Below, piece after piece: positions 55,225 through 63,570 of a stretch of 64,000 bases of DNA. The stretch covers positions 46,962-110,961 of the forward strand of contig CAMYJW010000021.1 in the NCBI GenBank assembly GCA_947258815.1, read 5' to 3'. Made by a program: the position numbers and the translations under genes. The stretch comes from an uncultured Sphingomonadaceae bacterium. Lineage in GTDB: Bacteria; Pseudomonadota; Alphaproteobacteria; Sphingomonadales; Sphingomonadaceae. Position 1 is the first letter of the stretch, and each line of letters opens with the position of its first letter. The notes under the pieces were generated by a model. That model searched no databases. It was not told where the DNA came from and worked only from the letters and a program-made list of their open reading frames with translations.

Positions 55225-56865
55225 ATGAAAAAACGACATTCAGCATCGCTGGCGCTGGCGCTGGCGACGTTTACGCCCTCAATCGCAGCAGCTGATACAG
55301 AGCAGGTTAGCAATCAAGGCTTTACGTTCGACAATCACAAGTATGTATACGTCGAAATAAAGACGGAAACAAAAAACGATATCCTCAATGGTGGATGCCC
55401 AGAAAATAAATCAAGTTTCCTTGAAAGCTTCAATATCAAGGATATATTATCGGGCAAGGGAAATCGATCATCATCTTTAGTTGTTGAGCTAAGCCTCCCC
55501 CTGACAAATTTCACGAAGATGAAATTTGATCCAGTTTCATTCGAGGTTAAAAAGAGTTTTCTCAAAAAGAAATGCACAGTCGGATTCCATAAAATTGAGT
55601 ACGCCTCCCCACTAATGTCGATGGGCAAGCATGAGAACCGATTAGTTACTGTAGGAGTGCAGACTTACAAGCGGAATAGCTTAGGCGGGATTTTTGCAAA
55701 TACACTCGACGATGTGGCGCAAGCCTCAGAACGAATTGCATCAATACCTGGTGAGTCTCTTGTTGCCGTAGGTGGGATATCAGAGACGTTGCAAGAACTA
55801 GGAAGTGTTGAACGAAAGTCATTCGACAAACGTGATATTAAAATCTCTTCGGCCAGAGACGGCAACGCTGTTGAAACTTGGACTATCAAGAAGTTTGACA
55901 CCAGAATGGTGAGCGATATCGTCCTCACTGCTCGCTTGGCGACAACCGATCATCTTTTCGAACCTGCAATTAACGGGAAATGGGATCCTGTCGGAATTCT
56001 TCAACGCTCATGGTTCGTACCTGATCAAACTAAGCCTCAGTCAGTTGAGTCGTATTTGCTCACACTTGCCGCTGCTCAATATTCTGGATTTAGGAGCGCG
56101 TCGTCAGTGGCTATCGCGAGCGGCTCATGCCCCGCTCTGTTTAGTGCGGTAGATCGAATGGGGCTAACAGTACGCGACAATGCAATTTTGAAATGGGCAC
56201 TTGTTCGTTCCCATCCGATCCTTTCCGGAGATGCGAAGATCGACGACATACCTTGTGCGTCAAATATTTGGAATTCTCTTCCAAGGAAGGAGGCAAAGGG
56301 CAAGCTGGTTGTTCCACAGGAGTTCGAGAAACGAGCGCAGATTAGATCACGGCCCGCGACATACGCGGAACAAAGCAGTTTGCTTGAAGCGGGAGATGCG
56401 CTCGCGCTATTCTTCAAGTTGCCCTCATGGGTCGATCGCGCTGAATTGGCAGAGCGGTTGTTCGCGCGCCCCATGACATATGGGCAGTCGGCTGACATAA
56501 ATTTGTTACGAACTTCGGCTAGGGAGATGGCTGCCCCCAGTGATTGGCTCGCACAACAGTTCGATCCTAGTCGGTCCTTGGCGAGTCGCATTGGATGCTA
56601 CAGCTATCGTACTGCAAGAAGCACCGACATCCCGCAAGGCACTGCCTATGCGATTGGCAGTTTCAATACGGGGTCTGAAGGCAGCGAAAAGGAAGCGCTG
56701 CTCCGTATTACGTTTGGCGAAGTAAACCGCGACCAAGCTGAACCTTCAACGAAGATTAGTGGCGTAGAGATCGTTGGACAACCGACAACCGCAGAACTAT
56801 CTGCACTGAAACTCCGCCATCCCTCAGGCTGCAGTGGTGGTTTTAAACCAGCGATTTTGAAATAG
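55225..56865 (+). CDS. Large exported protein of unknown function
   Basis: 546 residues from ATG 55225 (GGGGGAACGG upstream). A signal peptide (SASLALALATFTPSIAAA) indicates export. The body has no motif I recognise; there is a pair of Cys early (GGCPEN, KKCTVGF) and others later (GSCPALF, IPCASN, IGCYSY, GCSGGF), so disulfides are likely. GC is well below the chromosome average, consistent with recent transfer. Divergent from the VanY-like gene, with 193 nt between them. Confidence 0.7.
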   Translation: MKKRHSASLALALATFTPSIAAADTEQVSNQGFTFDNHKYVYVEIKTETKNDILNGGCPENKSSFLESFNIKDILSGKGNRSSSLVVELSLPLTNFTKMKFDPVSFEVKKSFLKKKCTVGFHKIEYASPLMSMGKHENRLVTVGVQTYKRNSLGGIFANTLDDVAQASERIASIPGESLVAVGGISETLQELGSVERKSFDKRDIKISSARDGNAVETWTIKKFDTRMVSDIVLTARLATTDHLFEPAINGKWDPVGILQRSWFVPDQTKPQSVESYLLTLAAAQYSGFRSASSVAIASGSCPALFSAVDRMGLTVRDNAILKWALVRSHPILSGDAKIDDIPCASNIWNSLPRKEAKGKLVVPQEFEKRAQIRSRPATYAEQSSLLEAGDALALFFKLPSWVDRAELAERLFARPMTYGQSADINLLRTSAREMAAPSDWLAQQFDPSRSLASRIGCYSYRTARSTDIPQGTAYAIGSFNTGSEGSEKEALLRITFGEVNRDQAEPSTKISGVEIVGQPTTAELSALKLRHPSGCSGGFKPAILK

Positions 56866-56930
56866 ACTTCATCCTTGTTTTGACGTTGCGTTGAGCAAGG
56901 TTCAACCATCAAACCAGTCACGAAAAAGTG

Positions 56931-57344
56931 CTAACGGCTACGTGACCGATCCACATTCTTTACCTTGTTGATCCCAACCGAATGCTTCTTCAAGAACTGT
57001 CCCAACCGGAACTGCTTCCACGCCACCTTGCGGTCCTTGCCACGCTCTTTCCATTCAGCGCGAAGTTTCGCGGCATCCATGCCCTGCTTCAGCTTAAGCT
57101 CTTTCCTTTCCGCATAGAAACGCGAGAGATTTGCCTCTGCTTGGTCCTTCCCCACGCGCTTTCTGCGCTCCTGTGCCGACCTGATCTCGTCACGTTGCTT
57201 CGCGTCGAAATGACGCTTTTCACCCGATTGTCGGCGTTGCAGATCGTCGTGCCGAAATTGCTTTGAGCCAATCAGCCTAAAAGCCCTCCCCAGTTTGCTA
57301 GATCGTTCCTCATCGAACGGGTCACGAACACGGATACTCGCCAT
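56931..57344 (-). CDS. Small basic, coiled-coil-rich protein
   Basis: 137 residues, extremely rich in Lys, Arg, Glu and Gln, with long charged helices (GKDQAEANLSRFYAERKELK). No signal or membrane segment. Such proteins occur as accessory factors near mobilisation genes of conjugative elements, but I cannot assign it. It follows the 70-residue gene at 57414 on the same strand. Confidence 0.55.
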   Translation of the reverse strand: MASIRVRDPFDEERSSKLGRAFRLIGSKQFRHDDLQRRQSGEKRHFDAKQRDEIRSAQERRKRVGKDQAEANLSRFYAERKELKLKQGMDAAKLRAEWKERGKDRKVAWKQFRLGQFLKKHSVGINKVKNVDRSRSR

Positions 57345-57413
57345 AGATCGATGCGCCGCGCCAGATCAGCTCGAAATGAACCGTGCCGTCCCTGCGGGAG
57401 GTTGAGGGCGCGC

Positions 57414-57626
57414 TCATCGCGCCCCCCCGATTTCGGATACGAACAGCACACCTTGGTGGCGGGTCAGTTCGACAGGGATATGGTCAAGACGCAGGATCGC
57501 ACCCTTACCGTTTTCGCGAGGCCATATGGCACCGATTTCTCTGGCAGAGCCAAGCTGGTCTGCGCCATTCTCGTCCTGTCCGATGACACGGGCAAAGCTG
57601 ACGCGATGGGTTGGTTTCTTGTTCAT
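57414..57626 (-). CDS. Conserved small protein of mobile elements
   Basis: 70 residues: MNKKPTHRVSFARVIGQDEN, then REIGAIWPRENGKGAILRLD and HIPVELTRHQGVLFV. I recall similar small proteins on sphingomonad plasmids and integrative elements, with no known function. AAAGGAGA precedes the ATG. Clean reading frame and good conservation-like pattern support a real gene. Probably cotranscribed with the gene at 56931. Confidence 0.65.
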   Translation of the reverse strand: MNKKPTHRVSFARVIGQDENGADQLGSAREIGAIWPRENGKGAILRLDHIPVELTRHQGVLFVSEIGGAR

Positions 57627-57695
57627 GGAAATTCTCCTTTCCTGTTTGTCGAAGGGCAGGAGGGATTTCCCGCGCCTTTCACGAGGTCAGGAGAA

Positions 57696-57764
57696 GCAGG
57701 GGCGACAGAGCGAAGCTGTCAAAACACGCAACCACGTCCGTGTTGACAGCAAGCGAGCCCCTGC
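57696..57764. repeat. Nested inverted repeat, about 69 bp
   Basis: Outer arms GCAGGGGC (57696-57703) and GCCCCTGC (57757-57764) enclose inner arms GCTGTCAAAACACG (57715-57728) and CGTGTTGACAGC (57739-57750). The region 57627-57868 has no gene. It could be an origin of transfer, a regulatory site, or a terminator for the toxin gene that ends at 57869. Confidence 0.6.
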
Positions 57765-57868
57765 AAGGCTTCGTGAATGTAGGAGGCAAGCGGGAACCGG
57801 ACTGCAATGGCAATCGCTTGAGGAATGGCAGATGCCCAGACAAGCCCAGCCCGCATTAGATACGAACG

Positions 57869-58771
57869 CTAGTCCCAGGGCAGCGAGCGATAGAAGGCGT
57901 CTACCATCGCAAAGCACTCTTCGAAGTCGGGTAGCTCGCCGATCTCGATGGCAAGAGTCTCCCATTCCTTTCTTGCCCGCTCCTTCACTTCGGACTCGGA
58001 AAGAGAATGAGGTTCGGGCGTCGGACAATTCAGTGCGCGGGCTGCGCACTTCTCCCGCAACAGGGCAAGCAACTGCTCTTTCTCGGCGTCATCCAGCGTG
58101 AACTTCGTTAGCAGCGAGGCGATATCGTAGATGTCCTGACGACGGTTGCGCTTGCGCTTTTCCTGCTGAAGCAAGGCACGCAGCTTTTCGGCAATCAGGT
58201 CATTGAGCGAGTAGGCGCTGACCGTCGCACCGGCAGTTCCGAGCTCAAGAATCTGAATGGCGTTGACCGGCTCTCTGAATGAAATGTCGATTTCGAGAAC
58301 ATGCGGCGATCTGCCCTGCGCAAAGTGTTTTTCCTGCGGTGATCCGCGATGCGCGTAGCCGACATGCAGCTTCAGCGCCGGCCCTGTTGCCTTGGGAAAC
58401 ATCGCTTCGGACGGATAATATTTGGATGATTGCACCGCGCACATCAGTTCGGGATACCCGAGTGCCGCACTTGCGCGGGGCAGCGCATCATTCAAAGCCT
58501 GCTTCAATTCTCCTGCTATCGCAGGATCAGGCTCGCTTACGGCTGTAAAATCAATATCGCCTGTCTGGCGCGGGCTTTCATAGAGCACGCCCATCAATAT
58601 CCCGCCCTTGAGAAACACCTCGTGCGCATAAGGCCTGGTCATCCCGAGTGCCGCAAGAAAGACTTCGGTTGCTTGCCGTTCGGCATAGGCTACCGGATCG
58701 GCTTTCGCTCGTTCGATCCAGGCATCGATGTTGATGGCAATGGTAGAGGTGACAGGGATATCGTCAGACAT
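57869..58771 (-). CDS. AbiEii-type nucleotidyltransferase toxin
   Basis: 300 residues from ATG 58771, overlapping the antitoxin stop by 8 nt. The nucleotidyltransferase motif is present: FLKGGILMGVLYESPRQTGD followed by IDF (GG...D-x-D), and a later acidic region VLEIDISFREP supplies the third carboxylate. SLNDLIAEKLRALLQQ and RRQDIYDIASLL are typical of AbiEii. Toxins of this type transfer nucleotides to RNA (tRNA in some family members) and give phage resistance by abortive infection. Antitoxin upstream, toxin downstream is the usual order. Confidence 0.85.
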   Translation of the reverse strand: MSDDIPVTSTIAINIDAWIERAKADPVAYAERQATEVFLAALGMTRPYAHEVFLKGGILMGVLYESPRQTGDIDFTAVSEPDPAIAGELKQALNDALPRASAALGYPELMCAVQSSKYYPSEAMFPKATGPALKLHVGYAHRGSPQEKHFAQGRSPHVLEIDISFREPVNAIQILELGTAGATVSAYSLNDLIAEKLRALLQQEKRKRNRRQDIYDIASLLTKFTLDDAEKEQLLALLREKCAARALNCPTPEPHSLSESEVKERARKEWETLAIEIGELPDFEECFAMVDAFYRSLPWD

Positions 58772-59675
58772 TGATTGAAAGCATCCACTTCTCCGAATGT
58801 TCGGCACTGAACGGTTTTCCGGCGTCAAGCACCCTGCTTGAGCCGCGTTGGGCGAATTTGAGCCATGCATCTATGCGGCTGTCCTCGACGCCAAGACATT
58901 CATCAAGGATGTAGCCCGCCCGCACCTTGAGGATTGGTTTTTCGCATGTGTCAACGCGCGCGATTATCTCATCGAGATAAGGGTGCGCGTGTTGCGACCA
59001 GGCATCGAGCACATGAATAATCCCGCCGCAATAGTCGGGAAATTCCAGCATATCGAGGAAAGTCTGCCCAATGGTGGCAATGCGGCTGAAGCTGCCTTTC
59101 ACCTGTACATGGTCACCATAATATTTGGTGGCGTGGAAAGATACAGCACGACCCCGCACATGAGGCGGATGCTTCAATGCTTTGGGGAGCTCGATCTCAT
59201 CGCCATAGATTGTATATGCCTCGCCGTAATCCTCACGCATCATGGCGAACAGCCATTCCCTGCGAATTTGCGGCGTCGGCTGAGTGAGGAAGAGCGCTTC
59301 GGGTCTGCGGTTCGTCAAGCCATATCGCTGCATGGCGGACATATGGCTGATGTAGCAATGCGGATCGACCGAACAGATGATGTCTTCGGGCGACTCTCCA
59401 GCTTTCGACAACACACGCCAAAGCGAGGTATAATCCGAGTCCTGCCGAATGATTCCTTCTTTGCGGAGCAGGGTGCGGGTTCTGCGAAAGGTTTCCTTCG
59501 TTGGCACATCACCGCGAAGATAGGCGACCTCGCCTAGCTCGTAGATTTTCCAGAGCTCGCGGAAAATCTCGTAATTGGTAAGGAGCGGCTTGGGCTGCGC
59601 ATTGAGGATTTCAGCTAGCGCCTCGCCTAGCTGCGTCATCCTCTTCCGTCTTTGAAACGGAGCCAGCTCACTCAC
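58764..59675 (-). CDS. AbiEi-type antitoxin
   Basis: 303 residues. The N-terminal 90 residues form a winged-helix-like domain (LTNYEIFRELWKIYELGEVA, FRRTRTLLRKEGIIRQD), and the C-terminal part has the AbiEi domain features (YISHMSAMQRYGLTNRRPEA, FLDMLEFPDYCGGIIHVLD). Type IV antitoxins act without binding the toxin and repress the operon by binding inverted repeats at the promoter. The long palindrome at 59684 lies 9 nt upstream of this start, exactly where an operator would be. Confidence 0.85.
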   Translation of the reverse strand: MSELAPFQRRKRMTQLGEALAEILNAQPKPLLTNYEIFRELWKIYELGEVAYLRGDVPTKETFRRTRTLLRKEGIIRQDSDYTSLWRVLSKAGESPEDIICSVDPHCYISHMSAMQRYGLTNRRPEALFLTQPTPQIRREWLFAMMREDYGEAYTIYGDEIELPKALKHPPHVRGRAVSFHATKYYGDHVQVKGSFSRIATIGQTFLDMLEFPDYCGGIIHVLDAWSQHAHPYLDEIIARVDTCEKPILKVRAGYILDECLGVEDSRIDAWLKFAQRGSSRVLDAGKPFSAEHSEKWMLSINV

Positions 59676-59683
59676 TTCATTAT

Positions 59684-59728
59684 TCCCATGAATATCCTAT
59701 GTCCTAAGGACATAGGATATTCATGGGA
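59684..59728. repeat. 45-bp perfect palindrome upstream of abiE operon
   Basis: Perfect over 22 bp on each side of a central A, with arms starting TCCCATGAATATCC and centre GTCCTAAGGAC. It lies directly before the antitoxin gene. It may be the AbiEi operator, but is longer than needed for one dimer. Confidence 0.9.
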
Positions 59729-59736
59729 TAGCAACC

Positions 59737-59764
59737 TGTCAAGCCGTTTTCAAAAGGCTTGACA
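59737..59764. repeat. Hairpin between the two long palindromes
   Basis: TGTCAAGCC (59737-59745) and GGCTTGACA (59756-59764) pair around GTTTTCAAAA. A possible bidirectional terminator or part of a larger structure with the palindromes on each side. Confidence 0.7.
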
Positions 59765-59778
59765 ATTCAGATGATATG

Positions 59779-59825
59779 CAGTAGCGTATAATTAGCGTCC
59801 TAAGGACGCTAATTATACGCTACTG
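59779..59825. repeat. 47-bp perfect palindrome at the methyltransferase 3' end
   Basis: Perfect over 23 bp on each side of a central A, with the same 11-bp centre GTCCTAAGGAC as the palindrome at 59684 but otherwise different arms (CAGTAGCGTATAATTAGC). It encodes the last four codons and stop of the methyltransferase, so the gene end has been shaped by it. Confidence 0.9.
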
Positions 59826-60538
59826 GTGTTGAACTCTCTTTCATTTGATTTGCAACAGCGAAACCGAGCTACGCCGTCCAACCGTCGTATCGCATTCCGA
59901 CAATAGTCATTCTCAAGCTCTATGCCAGTGTAGTCCCGCCCTGTTAGCGCAGCTGCAACGCATGTGCTGCCTGAACCGGCAAAAGGATCAAGAACCAGAT
60001 CACCTGCAGTCGAATAGGCCTCGATCAATGGTTTGATAACCTCAACAGATTTCTCGGTCGGGTGAAAGCGATTGCCGGAATAGGTCCATTCCATCACGTC
60101 ACTCACCGGATTGTCCGGCTTGGCTGGCCTGCCTTTGGCTAGAAGCCAGGCTGATTCATGCCGACACTCGGTAAACCATTTGCTCGGGGCGTAAGATTTG
60201 CGCCAGAAAATCTGGCCAACCGCATTGAAGCCCGCGCTAGCCCAGGCCGCGCTGAAGCGGTCTATCGCCGAGTATCCGCAAAAGATAAGAGCATATCGCT
60301 TATCCTTCAGGACGCGGTACATTTCGGGAATGCTCGGCAGCACGCCGTCGGGATTCTCATCATTGGCAACAGAGCGCCCACTGCGATCGCGATAGCCAAT
60401 GAGATAGGGAACGTCGGTCACGATGAGATCGACAGAACCATCTGGCATTTTGCGCAACTGCTGGGTGGAATCGCCCTGAACGATGCGGTTTCGAAACCTT
60501 GCCTCATCGCTGGTTGGAATTGTGTTGTGATTGGTCAT
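59813..60538 (-). CDS. Orphan DNA methyltransferase (beta-class, N6-Ade/N4-Cyt)
   Basis: 241 residues. Catalytic motif IV is TDVPYLIGY (DPPY variant with Val), followed by a target region and then motif I LDPFAGSGSTCVAAALTGRD, the beta-class order. FHPTEKSVEVIKPLIEAY is the conserved region before motif I. No restriction enzyme gene is nearby, so it may protect the element or act in regulation. Its last residues come from the 47-bp palindrome. Confidence 0.88.
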   Translation of the reverse strand: MTNHNTIPTSDEARFRNRIVQGDSTQQLRKMPDGSVDLIVTDVPYLIGYRDRSGRSVANDENPDGVLPSIPEMYRVLKDKRYALIFCGYSAIDRFSAAWASAGFNAVGQIFWRKSYAPSKWFTECRHESAWLLAKGRPAKPDNPVSDVMEWTYSGNRFHPTEKSVEVIKPLIEAYSTAGDLVLDPFAGSGSTCVAAALTGRDYTGIELENDYCRNAIRRLDGVARFRCCKSNEREFNTSSV

Positions 60539-60797
60539 GTCCTGCCTCCTTTCGTTGTTTTTGAGGACGCGGAAGAAGGGGCGGCGTGCTCAAGCGACCA
60601 AGTCACCCGCTTAGCGGGGAAACGGACAACACGGGTTCGGCGCGGGCAGTCCGTTGACGAGGCGCTGCGCTCCGCCAGAACCGCGGCAATACCTCAAAGC
60701 GAACGGATGGAAGGCTGGCCAGGCGAAGCTGCAATCAGGTGGATAACACGCAGGTTTCCTTCGAGAGGATGTTCAGAATCACATATCATCGCCAGCA
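60539..60797. promoter_or_regulatory. Divergent region between methyltransferase and repeat protein
   Basis: 259 nt, GC-rich, no gene. Must hold promoters for both genes. I see no clear operator. Confidence 0.4.
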
Positions 60798-61922
60798 ATG
60801 GCAACGGACAGGATTACGATTACCAACGAGATACGAGCGAAACTGAAAGCCGAGAAAGAGCGCACCGGTCTTCATGGTCGGGCACTGCTTGCAAAATCGC
60901 CAACCTCCGTACCGAAGGGGCTCAGCTCGAGAGTCATCGATCGGCTCATCAGCGGAGAAACAACGACTGCACTTCCCGCACATATTGATTGGCTGCTCGA
61001 GCTGTTCGCAACCAGTCCTGATGATGCTCGTAGAATACCGCCGAAACGAGAAATGATTGAGCAAATCAAGTCGGAACGCACCCGAACCGGCGTCAGTCTG
61101 GCTCGGCTCATTCATCAGACCAAACGCCCTCAACCTGACGGATTGACGCTACACATTGTGGAGAGCTGGCTGTCGATGGACATCAAGACAGTGCGCCCCG
61201 AACATTTTGGCTGGGTGATTGCTGCGTATTTGGCGTACCCGAACCGCGCACCCGAAATCGATCTTACGCATGCCCATTTGACACGTCTTCGTGAGGCAAT
61301 CGAGCGCACCGGACAAGGACCGCGCGCTATACTGCGTGGCAAGAACGCCAATCGACCGGCGGGTCTTTCTTCAACCGTCATCTTTGCATGGCTCGCTGGA
61401 CGCACGCAATCTGCCAAGAAAGGCCACTGGGAATGGCTGATGGCCCGTTATGCTTCGTGGCGGCCCGACCCCACGCGGATTGAGATCACACCCGACATCC
61501 GATTGAAGCTGGCTGACGAGAAGAAACGGACAGGGATAACACCTGCGCGGTTGCTAACGCGACACAAGCACGATGTGCCTGACGGACTGACATCCAGCAT
61601 GGTCGATGCCTGGGTTCGTGGACAGACAGAATTTGCCATCGATGGTCATATCGAATTCGTGCTGAACCGATACGATGAACTATCGGGCGGAGGTCATCGA
61701 CTGCCCCTAACCGTAGAACGAATTGGCGAACTTCAACGCGAACTGGATCGCACGGGGCGCGGTGTCGCAGATGTCTTGCGCCTTGCTCCCAAGCCGCTTC
61801 CCAAGGGGCTGAACAATTCTCTGATCAGCCAATGGCTGAGAGGGAAAGTTGCAACCGCCAAACATCAGCAGTGGGACTGCATAATGAATGTCCTGAATCG
61901 CCTACCCGACAAGAGAGTGTAA
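60798..61922 (+). CDS. Protein of five exact 74-residue repeats (HTH-like modules)
   Basis: 374 residues made of five units with no insertions or deletions. The triplet RTG recurs at residues 22, 96, 170, 244 and 318, always 74 apart; P-x-G-L follows at 39, 113, 187 and 261; a His at 62, 136, 210 and 284. Each unit reads as helix (I...I...L..E..RTG), short helix (ARLL), helix (GLSS..I..WL.G) and helix (H....L...Y), which resembles an XRE-type helix-turn-helix. Sequence identity between units is modest. No catalytic motif, signal or membrane segment. The likely role is sequence-specific nucleic-acid binding or a scaffold, but this is inference. Divergent from the methyltransferase. Confidence 0.75.
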   Translation: MATDRITITNEIRAKLKAEKERTGLHGRALLAKSPTSVPKGLSSRVIDRLISGETTTALPAHIDWLLELFATSPDDARRIPPKREMIEQIKSERTRTGVSLARLIHQTKRPQPDGLTLHIVESWLSMDIKTVRPEHFGWVIAAYLAYPNRAPEIDLTHAHLTRLREAIERTGQGPRAILRGKNANRPAGLSSTVIFAWLAGRTQSAKKGHWEWLMARYASWRPDPTRIEITPDIRLKLADEKKRTGITPARLLTRHKHDVPDGLTSSMVDAWVRGQTEFAIDGHIEFVLNRYDELSGGGHRLPLTVERIGELQRELDRTGRGVADVLRLAPKPLPKGLNNSLISQWLRGKVATAKHQQWDCIMNVLNRLPDKRV

Positions 61923-61933
61923 TTTTCATAATA

Positions 61934-61948
61934 CTTTCAATATGAAAG
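61934..61948. promoter_or_regulatory. Inverted repeat in AT-rich promoter region
   Basis: CTTTCAATATGAAAG, arms CTTTCA and TGAAAG with 3 nt between, in the 128-nt AT-rich gap between the repeat protein and the next gene. Possible operator for the downstream genes. Confidence 0.45.
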
Positions 61949-62050
61949 GCGGAATTATTTCAAATTTTATACATAATTAACCATTTTTAGGCCGGCCCGC
62001 CCTCATAATGAAAGCCAACCACGAATAAACAGAACAAAAGGGGTGGGATT

Positions 62051-62821
62051 ATGGAAGTTTTTATGGGGCCGTTGCAAACGCTCGACGAATTTCTGGCAAA
62101 CGAACAGCGTATCATGGAGGGCATGACCCAGGCCGAGCGCTATGACGCACTGGCAAGATCAACGCGTGTTGCCGAACTGAACAGTCTGGTTGACAACGGA
62201 GTTGCGACAGAGGCGGAACGCGAAGAATTGATCCATCGCTTCTCGACAGACCCCCAAGCCTTGCGCATGATTGAGGCAGGTCGTGCCGAGATGAAAGCCT
62301 ATATCGAAGAGAACGGGGTGCCTGAGCCGGTATTGGCGATGAACTTCGGTCCGATGGTCGATTTCATGCTGAACGGTGATATTCCAACGCTCGCCCGTCT
62401 TCAGGTTGAAACCGAATATCTCAAAGGTGCTGTTGCCAATAATCTCGCGACCGATGAGGAAATCGCCCTGCACCGACAGCTCGAACGCAGCGGACCAATG
62501 GCTCTAATCGCCAACGGCCCGGCCGAGCTCCTTGAACATTTGGAACACCCTGACACGGCAGCGGTTGAGCCACGCGATATGATCCCTGGTTTTGAGGGGC
62601 TGGCATCGGTCATAGACGCAATCATGGACCAATATCTTCCAATGCTGGAAGGCATGCTTGGAAACATGAATATGACCCGTGATGAATTTATCGAAAACTT
62701 ACGCTCGGAAGTGAACGGCGCGTTCACGGGTGCGGTTGAAGGTGGTGAACCGCCGAAAGACGGCGTGGGTAAGCCAAAACCCGAGATTGGTGCAACAGCC
62801 GAACTAGGGGCAGGTCTATGA
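62051..62821 (+). CDS. Acidic hypothetical protein of the island
   Basis: 256 residues starting MEVFMGPLQTLDEFLANEQR with AAAAGGGG upstream. Strongly acidic and helical, with no signal peptide, membrane segment or motif I recognise. The C-terminus is Gly/Pro-rich. The next gene, 47 nt downstream, is also acidic and helical, so they probably form an operon and may interact. Confidence 0.65.
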   Translation: MEVFMGPLQTLDEFLANEQRIMEGMTQAERYDALARSTRVAELNSLVDNGVATEAEREELIHRFSTDPQALRMIEAGRAEMKAYIEENGVPEPVLAMNFGPMVDFMLNGDIPTLARLQVETEYLKGAVANNLATDEEIALHRQLERSGPMALIANGPAELLEHLEHPDTAAVEPRDMIPGFEGLASVIDAIMDQYLPMLEGMLGNMNMTRDEFIENLRSEVNGAFTGAVEGGEPPKDGVGKPKPEIGATAELGAGL

Positions 62822-62868
62822 TAACAGCCGGACCGACAACAGCGAACATGGTGACGAGGTAGGGCGAT

Positions 62869-63570
62869 ATGAGCCAGGACCTCATTCAACTCACCAAGGC
62901 CGATCTGGACGCACTTGACGCGGCAATGGGCGCGACGAAAGGTGCATTCATGCACGCTCCCGCTGTTTACGGACCTGTAGACGAAGCTGAACCCCTTAAT
63001 GATCAGGCTGCGATTTTCGCGAGCAACAACACGAACGCCTTCATGCTGCGCGGTGCGGCAGACGCTGATTCACAAGCAACGAATTTCGGAGATGCACTGT
63101 CCGCCAAGGCAGCCGACACCCGATTGGCATTGGAAGCCGAAGAGCGAAAGAAGGACGATCCGGCCTCGGACGCATCCATGATTGTCGAGGCAGGCGAGCG
63201 CATCCGCAAAGAATTACAGCAGATTTCTGTCGGTGGTATCGAGATGTCCGCACAGGATTGGGACGACATTCGCGAAACTCTGCGCGATCCGGCCAAGCTT
63301 GAAGCATTCAAGGGTATGCTACGCGCCGAAGGCAAGTCGGAAGCAGAAATTGCCCAGAGTGTTCATATGCTGGAGATGGCTACATCCATTGCCAGAAAGA
63401 AAGAGATGGGCGTTCCCCTGACGGATGACGAACGTCAGTTTGAGGCAGAGATGGGAAGTAACCCCGAACTGCGGCAACAGCCTCAAGGCAGGCGACCAGC
63501 TTGTCCTTTGGAAGCTGGACCGTGCGTTCCGCTCCCTGCGTCACGCGCTGGATGTGCTGGAGGATTTTGA
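62869..63570 (+). pseudogene. Acidic hypothetical protein, C-terminus replaced by resolvase DNA
   Basis: 233 codons. Residues 1-202 (through MGSNPEL) are acidic, helical and natural-looking, including LTDDERQFEAEM, which echoes LATDEEIALHRQL in the gene before it. From about 63470 the reading frame enters a resolvase gene out of frame, giving an unnatural tail (RRPACPLEAGPCVPLPASRA). The original 3' end is therefore lost and this is a truncated gene. Confidence 0.7.

Noticed and set aside
57351..58101. Plus-strand frames across 57.4-58.1 kb
   Set aside because: Shadows of the 70-residue gene and of the AbiEii gene on the minus strand.
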